Part shown: in pieces, positions 7,158-13,473 of the stretch
Layout: every line of letters begins with the position of its first letter
How positions within the stretch are numbered: the first letter of the stretch is position 1
Source of the DNA: Thiomicrospira sp. UBA5634
Lineage (GTDB): Bacteria > Pseudomonadota > Gammaproteobacteria > Thiomicrospirales > Thiomicrospiraceae
Assembly (NCBI GenBank): GCA_002421475.1
Contig: DIJW01000043.1
Location: 1-14,026, forward strand
Direction: 5' to 3'
Length of the DNA stretch: 14,026 bases
The notes under the pieces: model-generated
What the model saw: only the letters and a program-made list of their open reading frames with translations
Told to the model about the DNA's origin: nothing
Database searches by the model: none
Made by a program: the position numbers and the translations under genes

Positions 7158-7487
7158 ATGAGTCAGACACCATTGGAATGGATTAAGTTAGAGTTATTGC
7201 CACTACCCGGTGCGCAGGACTATCAGGCGTTAGTGTTGTGGTGGAACCCGCAAGAAAGGGTGTTGGAGGGCGAGGGTAAAGAAGTCATTTTAGATTTAGT
7301 TACGTCGGCTTTAGACAAAGGCAGTTTACAAACCGGCAGCGGTGCTCATATTGAAGTGACAGATCCGTTGCACAAACCTTCGGAATTGGCAGCAGTGTTG
7401 GCTCAGTATTATTGGGTGATTCCACAACCGGTGGCGGCTGCGGGCGAGGACCCGATGCCAAACATTAATAACACAAAACTTAACTAA
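7158..7487 (+). CDS. Small acidic protein of unknown function at the end of the suf operon
   Basis: 109 aa protein that I do not recognise. It begins 24 bases after the SufD-SufS stop, with a good Shine-Dalgarno sequence (AAGGA at 7147-7151, six bases before the ATG), so it is very likely the last gene of the suf transcript. The N-terminal half has two adjacent tryptophans in VLWWNPQ and an acidic segment (LEGEGKEVILDLV); the C-terminal half contains YYWVIPQP and then a short polar tail. There are no cysteines, signal peptide or membrane segment, so it is not a SufE, SufU or SufA type protein, all of which rely on cysteines. A cytoplasmic accessory role in Fe-S assembly is inferred from position alone. 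Confidence 0.7.
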   Translation: MSQTPLEWIKLELLPLPGAQDYQALVLWWNPQERVLEGEGKEVILDLVTSALDKGSLQTGSGAHIEVTDPLHKPSELAAVLAQYYWVIPQPVAAAGEDPMPNINNTKLN

Positions 7488-7511
7488 AGCATTTATCGTT
7501 TATCCGCTATT

Positions 7512-7545
7512 AAATTCTATTTTTTTGCCTTGAAAAAAAGAATTT
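7512..7545 (+). terminator. Possible AT-rich hairpin terminator after the suf operon
   Basis: Arms AAATTC (7512-7517) plus TTTTTTT (7520-7526) pair with AAAAAAA (7533-7539) plus GAATTT (7540-7545) around the loop GCCTTG, with a two-base bulge at 7518-7519. Two further T residues follow. The stem has little GC, so its terminator strength is doubtful, but the position after the last suf gene and before murC fits. Confidence 0.35.
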
Positions 7546-7567
7546 TTCGATCTGCTTACTGGGATTT

Positions 7568-7576
7568 TGTTATCAT
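7568..7576 (+). promoter_or_regulatory. Possible extended -10 promoter for murC
   Basis: TGT followed by TATCAT forms an extended -10 element (TGN plus a hexamer five of six to TATAAT), about 80 bases before the murC ATG in the longest non-coding stretch of the window. No convincing -35 hexamer sits at the usual distance, which extended -10 promoters can tolerate. Confidence 0.35.
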
Positions 7577-7655
7577 AAGCGCAGTTTAAATAAACATAAA
7601 ACAACCGTGAATTTGCGGGTTTTGCGCAGCAAAAACAGGGTTTCAGTAGGTTTTC

Positions 7656-9050
7656 ATGAAAGAACAAGTCAAACAAATTCATTTTGTCGGTATTGGCGGC
7701 GTTGGTATGGCCGGCATTGCCGAAGTCTGTGTAAATCTTGGGTTTCAAGTCAGTGGTTCTGATGTCCGACGTAATCCGACCATTTTGCGTTTAGAAGACC
7801 TTGGCGCAAAAGTACAAATCGGACATGATCCGGTAGAGGTTCGTAACGCGGATGTGGTTGTCGTTTCAAGCGCCATTCGCGGCGAAAATCCCGAAGTCCA
7901 ATGGGCAAAAACCCAGCGTGTACCGGTGATTCCACGTGCTGAAATGTTGGCAGAGTTAATGCGTATGCGTTTTGGAATTGCGATTGCCGGCACACATGGT
8001 AAAACTACGACGACGAGTTTAACGGCAGCGGTCTTAACGCATGCCGGGCTAGATCCAACCTTTGTGATCGGTGGTAAATTAAATCAAGTTGGCTCCAATG
8101 CACGTTTGGGGGCGGGTAAATATTTGGTCGCTGAGGCGGACGAATCGGATGCATCCTTTTTACACTTAGCCCCCATGATGTCGGTGGTAACCAATATTGA
8201 TATGGATCACATGGAAACTTACCAGGGTGATTTTTCACGCCTGTTAAGTACCTATGTTGAATTCATAAACCGATTGCCATTTTATGGTTTGGCAGTGGTT
8301 TGTTTAGATGATCCGCATATCAAAAAACTGGTACCTGAGTTAGCACGTAAAACTAAAACCTATGGTTTTGATGAACAGGCGGATGTGCGTGCGGTGGATG
8401 TTGTGTCTGAAGGTTTGCGCAGTCGTTTTACGGTTTTGCTGAAGGATCAGACGCGTTTTAATATTAGTTTAAATATTCCCGGGCGCCATAATGTACAAAA
8501 TGCATTAGCGGCGATCGCTATCGCATTAGAATTGGGTGTGACGCCAGAGTTGATCAATGAAGCGTTATCACAATTTGGTGGTGTAGGCCGTCGTTTCGAA
8601 GTTTATCCACAGCGTTTGATTGGTGGTCACCAGCTTACATTGGTTGATGATTACGGGCATCATCCTACTGAGTTAAATGCGACAGTGGCTACAGCGCGTG
8701 CAGCGTTTCCTACTAAACGATTAGTATTGGTTTTTCAGCCGCATCGTTATAGTCGTACGCGCGATTTATTTGATGATTTTGTGCATTCGCTAATGCAAGC
8801 TGACTTGGTGATATTGACGCAAGTGTATGCGGCCGGTGAAACGCCTTTAACTGCTTTTGATTCAAAGGCATTGATCCAAGCTATGCGTTTGCGTGGCGCG
8901 CATCAATTGGTTTACGCCGAAAACTTTGATGAATTGCAGAATTTAGCAGCGGATGTGTTGATGGATGATGATGTCGTGTTGATGATGGGCGCCGGTGATA
9001 TTGGTGTTTGGGCAAAGACATGGCAAGAGCAAGGAATACAGCATGAATAA
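7656..9050 (+). CDS. murC: UDP-N-acetylmuramate--L-alanine ligase MurC
   Basis: MurC adds L-alanine to UDP-N-acetylmuramic acid using ATP, the first amino acid step of peptidoglycan precursor synthesis in the cytoplasm. The 464 aa length is normal. The N-terminal UDP-binding domain starts with IHFVGIGGVGMAGIAEV; the ATP loop of Mur ligases is GTHGKTTT (from residue 112); the central domain has the EADESDASFL and VTNIDMDHM blocks; and the C-terminal domain has DDYGHHPTE and FQPHRYSRT. The ATG at 7656 gives the conserved N-terminus, with AGTAGG five bases upstream. It opens a tightly packed run (murC, ddl, ftsQ, ftsA), overlapping ddl by eight bases. In most gammaproteobacteria murB would follow; here ddl starts directly. 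No murG or ftsW lies upstream: the suf operon is there instead. Confidence 0.97.
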   Translation: MKEQVKQIHFVGIGGVGMAGIAEVCVNLGFQVSGSDVRRNPTILRLEDLGAKVQIGHDPVEVRNADVVVVSSAIRGENPEVQWAKTQRVPVIPRAEMLAELMRMRFGIAIAGTHGKTTTTSLTAAVLTHAGLDPTFVIGGKLNQVGSNARLGAGKYLVAEADESDASFLHLAPMMSVVTNIDMDHMETYQGDFSRLLSTYVEFINRLPFYGLAVVCLDDPHIKKLVPELARKTKTYGFDEQADVRAVDVVSEGLRSRFTVLLKDQTRFNISLNIPGRHNVQNALAAIAIALELGVTPELINEALSQFGGVGRRFEVYPQRLIGGHQLTLVDDYGHHPTELNATVATARAAFPTKRLVLVFQPHRYSRTRDLFDDFVHSLMQADLVILTQVYAAGETPLTAFDSKALIQAMRLRGAHQLVYAENFDELQNLAADVLMDDDVVLMMGAGDIGVWAKTWQEQGIQHE

Positions 9051-9951
9051 GTTTGGCCGTGTCGCGGTATTGATGGGGGGAATTGCGGCAGAACGTGAAC
9101 AATCGTTGCGCAGTGGGCGTGCGGTGTGTGATGCATTGATTCGAGCAGGTGTGCAAGCAAAAGCGTTTGATGTGACGTCGTTAGGGCAGTTAGTTGAATT
9201 AAGTCAGCAGTATGATCGTGCCTTTATTGCATTGCATGGCCGTTGGGGAGAAGACGGTCAAGTGCAAGCGATTCTCCAATCGCTAAAAATGCCGTTTACC
9301 GGCAGTGGTATGGCGGCTTCTGCTTTAGCCATGGATAAGCTACGTACTAAATGGTTGTGGCGCGGTGCCGGTTTATCAACACCGGATTTTGTGCAGGTAA
9401 CGAAAACCCAGCCGTTGGATGCCGCAACTTTTAATTTGCCGTTTCCTGTTATCGTCAAACCTTGTCATGAAGGTTCAAGTATTGGTATGCGCAAAGTGAA
9501 TGATATGGAAGCTTTGCAGCAAGCAGTAGAGTATGCGCAACAGTATGATAATGAAGTATTAATTGAGCGTTGGGTTACCGGTCGTGAGTTTACGGTTGGT
9601 GTGCTGAATGGAAAAGTGTTGCCGACGATTGAGTTGAAAACAACGCATGATTTTTATGATTATGATGCTAAGTATAAAGCGAACGACACGCAATACATTT
9701 GCCCTTGTGAGTTAACGCCGGCATTACAAAAACAAATTGATGAACTTGTTTTACGTGGTTTTGAAGCAATAGGAGCTTCAGGTTGGGGGCGCATGGATTT
9801 ATTGGTTGATGCAAACAACCAGGCCTGGTTGATTGAGTTAAATACTGTTCCGGGTATGACGGATCATAGTTTAGTGCCTAAAGCGGCCAAGGTAGCCGGT
9901 ATTAGTTTTGAAGATTTAGTGGTGCAAATTTTGCGCACTTCATTGCGATAA
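9043..9951 (+). CDS. ddl: D-alanine--D-alanine ligase Ddl (DdlB type)
   Basis: Ddl joins two D-alanines with ATP to make the dipeptide added to the peptidoglycan stem, in the cytoplasm. The frame is open from 8995, but the start is placed at ATG 9043: AAGGA (9031-9035) lies seven bases upstream and MNKFGRVAVLMGG is the conserved family N-terminus, giving 302 aa, a usual length. ATP-grasp features include EGSSIG (from residue 143), GWGRMDLL (247-254) and the metal-binding IELNTVPGMTDHSLVP block (from 264). The start overlaps the murC stop by eight bases and the stop overlaps the ftsQ ribosome binding site, indicating coupled translation. A palindrome copy at 9818-9829 encodes Gln-Ala-Trp just before the metal-binding block. 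Confidence 0.96.
   Translation: MNKFGRVAVLMGGIAAEREQSLRSGRAVCDALIRAGVQAKAFDVTSLGQLVELSQQYDRAFIALHGRWGEDGQVQAILQSLKMPFTGSGMAASALAMDKLRTKWLWRGAGLSTPDFVQVTKTQPLDAATFNLPFPVIVKPCHEGSSIGMRKVNDMEALQQAVEYAQQYDNEVLIERWVTGREFTVGVLNGKVLPTIELKTTHDFYDYDAKYKANDTQYICPCELTPALQKQIDELVLRGFEAIGASGWGRMDLLVDANNQAWLIELNTVPGMTDHSLVPKAAKVAGISFEDLVVQILRTSLR
9818..9829. repeat. Iterated palindrome ACCAGGCCTGGT, copy 5 (inside ddl)
   Basis: Exact copy with the longest symmetry in the window: 16 bp (CAACC...GGTTG, 9816-9831). It is read as AAC CAG GCC TGG TTG, giving Asn-Gln-Ala-Trp-Leu, in the variable strand just before IELNTVPGMT. Confidence 0.9.
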
Positions 9952-9961
9952 GGAAAATTTT

Positions 9962-10660
9962 GTGAGCCGCAAGCGCACAGCGATTATTGGGTTACTGGTG
10001 CTGATGTTGGTGCTATTAAGTTATTTATTTGTCAGTTCGCAAAATCGTTCCGTTACTTATTTGTCTTATACCGTTACCCATTCACTTAAGCATGTGACAC
10101 TGGATGAGGTGGACGATGCCATGGTACCGTTTCTCGCCCAATCTTTTTGGGAAGTAGATTTGGTTGGGTTAAAACAAGCATTGGAGCAGATTAATTGGGT
10201 GCATGCCGCAACTATAAAGCGTAGTTGGCCGGGATATTTAAATATTGCGTTGGAAGAGCATGTGCCGATTGCCCGCTGGGGTGATGATGCACTGATTAGT
10301 CAGTATGGTGAAATTTTTCAACCGACTTCAATGCAAGAGTTTGAGTTGTTAGTTCGATTAGAAGGGGATAGGTTGCAATCAGCTAGTTTATTGAACAACT
10401 GGCGTAAGATTGACCAACAACTCAACCCGCTTGGCTGGCAGGTTTTAGGTCTGACTCAACAGGTTGACGGGGTGTTTCGAGTTAAGCTGAACGTCGGTAA
10501 AGAATTGTTGTTTGATACGCCGAACAGGGTTGATAAATTGCAGCGTTTTGTACAGGCTTATCCTCAACTTTCAAAAAAACTGGTAGAATCTGCGGTGGGT
10601 TTTGATTTGAGATACAGCAACGGGGTCGCGATAAAGCTGGCTTCATCGCAATCTAACTGA
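9962..10660 (+). CDS. ftsQ: Cell division protein FtsQ
   Basis: FtsQ is an inner-membrane divisome protein that, with FtsL and FtsB, links the cytoplasmic ring to septal wall synthesis. The 232 aa protein starts at a GTG (9962), with TAAGGA overlapping the ddl stop as Shine-Dalgarno. It has a short basic cytoplasmic tail (MSRKR), one membrane span (about residues 7-24), and a periplasmic POTRA-like region containing WVHAATIKRSWPGYLNIALEEHVPIARW, the most conserved FtsQ stretch. The C-terminal FDLRYSNGVAIKL matches the family's end strand. It is somewhat shorter than E. coli FtsQ (276 aa). It sits between ddl and ftsA as in the standard dcw order. Confidence 0.93.
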   Translation: MSRKRTAIIGLLVLMLVLLSYLFVSSQNRSVTYLSYTVTHSLKHVTLDEVDDAMVPFLAQSFWEVDLVGLKQALEQINWVHAATIKRSWPGYLNIALEEHVPIARWGDDALISQYGEIFQPTSMQEFELLVRLEGDRLQSASLLNNWRKIDQQLNPLGWQVLGLTQQVDGVFRVKLNVGKELLFDTPNRVDKLQRFVQAYPQLSKKLVESAVGFDLRYSNGVAIKLASSQSN

Positions 10661-10682
10661 TGCAGTAAAAGTAGAGAAGGGT

Positions 10683-11930
10683 ATGGCGCGAAAAAAACAT
10701 GCTTCAAATATAGTCGTTGGACTCGATATTGGTACCTCTAAGATTGCGGCGATTGTCGGTAAAATCAAAGCGGATGGTGAAATCGAGATTCTAGGTATGG
10801 GGACCCACCCATCCAAAGGCCTAAAAAAAGGCGTAGTGGTGAATATTGATTCTACGGTTGAGTCTATTCAGCGCGCGATTGATGAAGCAGAGCGCATGTC
10901 AGGTTATCAAGCGCAGTCGGTGTATGTTGGCATTGCCGGTAGCCACATTAAAAGCTTTAACTCAAATGGAATGGTCGCGGTACGTAATCAAGAAGTTACG
11001 GAAGAAGATATTTTACGTGTCATAGATGCTGCCAGAACCCAAGCTATTCCAGGGGATCAAAAAGTGCTGCATATCCTGCCGCAAGAGTACATGATTGATA
11101 ACCAAGACGGCATTCGTGAACCGGTTGGCATGTCAGGCGTGCGCCTCGAAGCAAAAGTACATATTGTTACCGGCTCAGTCAGTGCAGCACAAAATATTAC
11201 CAAGTGTGTGCAACGTTGTGGCTTAAAAGTTGAAGATATTATTTTAGAACAACTTGCATCCAGTGAAGCCGTGTTGTCTGAGGATGAGAAAGAGCTTGGC
11301 GTTTGTTTGGTTGATATTGGTGGCGGTACGACAGACATTGCCGTGTTTTATCAAGGTGCCATTCGTCATACTTCGGTGATTGCAGTAGCGGGTGATCAAG
11401 TCACCAATGATATCGCGGTCGCATTGCGAACGCCAACTCCGGCGGCAGAAGAAATTAAACGTAAATATGCTTGTGCTTTACCGCAGTTAATTGCCAAAGA
11501 TGAAGAAATTGAAGTGCCAAGTGTTGGAGATCGTCCAGCACGATGTTTATCTCGCCGAACGCTGGTTGAAGTGGTTGAGCCGCGTTATGAAGAGTTGTTT
11601 CAGCTTATTCAGGCTGAACTGCGTCGTTCAGGTTTTGAGGATATGATTGCGGCCGGTGTGGTTTTAACCGGCGGCAGTGCTTTAGTTGAAGGCGCCGTTG
11701 AGCTTGCTGAGGAGGTCTTTAATATGCCGGTACGTTTGGGCGTTCCACACGGTATGACCGGCTTAAAAGAAGAAGTTAGTAGCCCTTGCTATGCCACAAC
11801 GGTCGGCTTACTGATGTATGCTCGTGAACATGGCAGTATGAGTTTTGACCAAAATACCTCATCGGCAAATTTTTCAGATGAAGGTGCGTTATTGGATCGA
11901 ATGAAAAGCTGGTTCAGTCGCAGTTTTTAA
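10683..11930 (+). CDS. ftsA: Cell division protein FtsA
   Basis: FtsA is the actin-like ATPase that tethers FtsZ filaments to the membrane and recruits later division proteins. The 415 aa length is normal. Visible features are the phosphate-1 loop GLDIGTSKI (residues 13-21), the phosphate-2 loop DIGGGTTDIAVF (from 211), the adenosine motif LTGGSALVEG, and a C-terminal amphipathic helix ending MKSWFSRSF, typical of the membrane-targeting tail. ATG 10683 follows AGAGAAGG (10673-10680). The protein is complete, so its normal partner FtsZ is presumably encoded elsewhere: the next gene is lpxC, only 64 bp away. Confidence 0.97.
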   Translation: MARKKHASNIVVGLDIGTSKIAAIVGKIKADGEIEILGMGTHPSKGLKKGVVVNIDSTVESIQRAIDEAERMSGYQAQSVYVGIAGSHIKSFNSNGMVAVRNQEVTEEDILRVIDAARTQAIPGDQKVLHILPQEYMIDNQDGIREPVGMSGVRLEAKVHIVTGSVSAAQNITKCVQRCGLKVEDIILEQLASSEAVLSEDEKELGVCLVDIGGGTTDIAVFYQGAIRHTSVIAVAGDQVTNDIAVALRTPTPAAEEIKRKYACALPQLIAKDEEIEVPSVGDRPARCLSRRTLVEVVEPRYEELFQLIQAELRRSGFEDMIAAGVVLTGGSALVEGAVELAEEVFNMPVRLGVPHGMTGLKEEVSSPCYATTVGLLMYAREHGSMSFDQNTSSANFSDEGALLDRMKSWFSRSF

Positions 11931-11940
11931 TCGGAATAAG

Positions 11941-11962
11941 GTTAATACAAAAGTGTATTAAC
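11941..11962. repeat. Perfect inverted repeat between ftsA and lpxC
   Basis: Arms GTTAATACA (11941-11949) and TGTATTAAC (11954-11962) are exact reverse complements around AAAG. There is no T-run after it, so it is not a standard intrinsic terminator. It could be an operator or an mRNA hairpin ahead of lpxC. It lies where ftsZ is found in related clusters. Confidence 0.6.
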
Positions 11963-11994
11963 TACAGAATTTTAGATAGAAATAGAGAAGAAGA

Positions 11995-12906
11995 GTGAAA
12001 CAAAGAACGATTGCCAATCCAATAAAGGCAAAAGGGGTGGGGCTACACACCGGTCATGAAGCGATTATGACATTGCGACCTGCGCCAATCAACACCGGCA
12101 TTGTGTTTCGTCGGGTAGACTGTGATCCGGTTGTAGAGTTTAAGGTACAACCTGATGTTGTCGGTGAAACGATGTTATGCACCACCATTGTTAATCAAGG
12201 CGTTAAAATTGCAACGATTGAGCATTTAATGTCCGCGTTAGCCGGTGTGGGTATGGATAATTTGTATATCGACTTAAATGCGGATGAAGTACCGATTATG
12301 GACGGAAGTGCATCGCATTTTATATTTTTGCTACAAGCTGCGGGTGTGGCATTTCAAGATGCGGCTAAAAAGTTTATTCGTATTAAACAACCGGTAAGGG
12401 TGCAGAATGAAATAGGCGGCTGGGCTGAGTTTAAACCCTATGATGGTTATCGGTTAAATTTTTCAATTCGTTTTGAACATCCTGCGTTTAAATCAACCGC
12501 AGAAAACATGACATTGGAGTTTTCATCAACCTCTTATTTCAAAGAAGTCAGTCGTGCACGCACGTTTGGTTTTATGAGTGATATGGCGATGTTGCGATCA
12601 CGTCAATTGGCGTTGGGAGCCAGCTTGGAAAATGCGATTGGTTTGGATGAAACCGGTGTGATGAATAAAGGCGGGTTGCGTAACAAAGATGAGTTCGTAC
12701 GCCATAAAATTCTGGACGCTGTTGGTGATTTATTTATGGCCGGGCACGCTATTATTGGCGAGTTTAGCGCGCATAAATCAGGTCATGCACTGAATAATCA
12801 ATTATTGCGTGAATTATTTAGTCATCCAGAAGCGTATGAAATTGTTTCTACCGATGAAATTGGCGAAGCGCCCATTGATTTCAGCAGTAGCAAAGTTTTA
12901 ATTTAA
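11995..12906 (+). CDS. lpxC: UDP-3-O-acyl-N-acetylglucosamine deacetylase LpxC
   Basis: LpxC is a zinc-dependent cytoplasmic enzyme that carries out the committed deacetylation step of lipid A synthesis. The 303 aa length is normal. Zinc ligands are visible as His77 (in TIEHLMSAL), His237 and Asp241 (in HKILDAVGDL), equivalent to E. coli His79, His238 and Asp242. The general acid His264 lies in HKSGHALNNQ. The start is a GTG with AGAGAAGAAG just upstream. The usual order is ftsA-ftsZ-lpxC, but here lpxC follows ftsA directly after 64 bp that includes a perfect inverted repeat. It converges with dciA: the two stops are seven bases apart, with no obvious terminator between. Confidence 0.97.
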   Translation: MKQRTIANPIKAKGVGLHTGHEAIMTLRPAPINTGIVFRRVDCDPVVEFKVQPDVVGETMLCTTIVNQGVKIATIEHLMSALAGVGMDNLYIDLNADEVPIMDGSASHFIFLLQAAGVAFQDAAKKFIRIKQPVRVQNEIGGWAEFKPYDGYRLNFSIRFEHPAFKSTAENMTLEFSSTSYFKEVSRARTFGFMSDMAMLRSRQLALGASLENAIGLDETGVMNKGGLRNKDEFVRHKILDAVGDLFMAGHAIIGEFSAHKSGHALNNQLLRELFSHPEAYEIVSTDEIGEAPIDFSSSKVLI

Positions 12907-12913
12907 CGTTGTT

Positions 12914-13339
12914 TTAGCTGTCGCCTTCAGCGCGTTGGCTTAATCTTAATAGTGCTTGAGCGAGTTGTTTATTTTCTAATTGCTCGCTTAACGCTTTCAT
13001 CTGTTGTGCGGCTTGTAAATCAGGTCTTTGCACCGTTCTTTTTTTCGCAGCAGGTTTTTGTTCATCTGCGACTACTTTAAATATAACTTGATTGAGTTTT
13101 AAATGTGGTAAATGGGTCGCAAATTCGTGCAACAAAGTTTGTTCAAAAAAGCGAAGTTTAGACGCCCAAACTGCGTGCTGAGTTAAACACACTAATTTAT
13201 TTTGATCAATGCTGATGCCAATTAAGTGCGGTGCTAAATCCGTTGGCAGATTGGCTCTGCCTAAATCCAATAAAGCTTGGTAAAGTTCAGCTTGTTGGAA
13301 AAGTTTAACCAGGCCTGGTTCTTTAAGTAAGTGTTTCAT
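12914..13339 (-). CDS. dciA: DciA-like (DUF721) replicative helicase loader
   Basis: 141 aa DUF721 family protein. Members of this family (DciA) act in loading the replicative helicase DnaB in bacteria that lack DnaC. The recognisable core is the block from GISIDQNKLVCLTQHAVWASKLRFFEQTLLHEF, with the conserved Trp-Ala and Leu seen in DUF721 proteins; the N-terminus is helical and the C-terminus (KKRTVQRPDLQ onward) is basic, then helical. Location beside secA and lpxC is common for DUF721 genes in gammaproteobacteria. It is transcribed against lpxC and away from secA, in the slot where enterobacteria have secM. No strong ribosome binding site is seen before its ATG. A palindrome copy near its start encodes Pro-Gly-Leu-Val. 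Confidence 0.8.
   Translation of the reverse strand: MKHLLKEPGLVKLFQQAELYQALLDLGRANLPTDLAPHLIGISIDQNKLVCLTQHAVWASKLRFFEQTLLHEFATHLPHLKLNQVIFKVVADEQKPAAKKRTVQRPDLQAAQQMKALSEQLENKQLAQALLRLSQRAEGDS
13308..13319. repeat. Iterated palindrome ACCAGGCCTGGT, copy 6 (inside dciA)
   Basis: Exact copy, extended to a 14-bp palindrome (AACC...GGTT, 13307-13320). On the minus strand dciA reads it as CCA GGC CTG GTT, giving Pro-Gly-Leu-Val at residues 8-11. Confidence 0.9.
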
Positions 13340-13373
13340 CGTGATGCAATTAGCCAGTGTTGTGTGTGAGCTG

Positions 13374-13382
13374 TGATAGAAT
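13374..13382 (+). promoter_or_regulatory. Possible extended -10 promoter for secA
   Basis: TGA followed by TAGAAT (five of six to TATAAT) forms an extended -10 element about 90 bases before the secA ATG, in the divergent gap between dciA and secA. No clear -35 hexamer is seen at 16-18 bp upstream. Confidence 0.35.
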
Positions 13383-13414
13383 AAATCCCATTTTAAATGA
13401 TTAACAGGCGGTTG

Positions 13415-13450
13415 CGCGTTTAAGTTTAACGCGGCTAAACCCTAATTTAG
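13415..13450 (+). promoter_or_regulatory. Two tandem small hairpins in the secA leader
   Basis: CGCGTT (13415-13420) pairs with AACGCG (13428-13433) across a seven-base loop, and CTAAA (13435-13439) pairs with TTTAG (13446-13450) across six bases. Both fall in the untranslated leader if transcription starts near the putative -10 at 13377. A nine-triplet reading frame (13397-13423, MINRRLRV) ends in the loop of the first hairpin, but it has no visible ribosome binding site. Confidence 0.3.
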
Positions 13451-13473
13451 TGTGAGTCGGAAAGCAAGGTATT

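Noticed and set aside
8995..9042. Longer Ddl starting at ATG 8995
   Set aside because: It adds 16 unconserved residues inside murC, while ATG 9043 has a proper ribosome binding site and the family N-terminus.
10817..10824. AAGGCCTA in ftsA as a palindrome copy
   Set aside because: Only the central AGGCCT is shared; the flanking bases do not match.
916..13319. The palindromes as a CRISPR array, transposon ends or terminators
   Set aside because: Spacing is irregular and kilobases long, the intervening DNA is ordinary genes, there are no target duplications, and there is no loop or T-run.
1..13340. GTGTTTCATC at 1 and again at 13331 as a repeat
   Set aside because: A single ten-base coincidence with no further flanking similarity.
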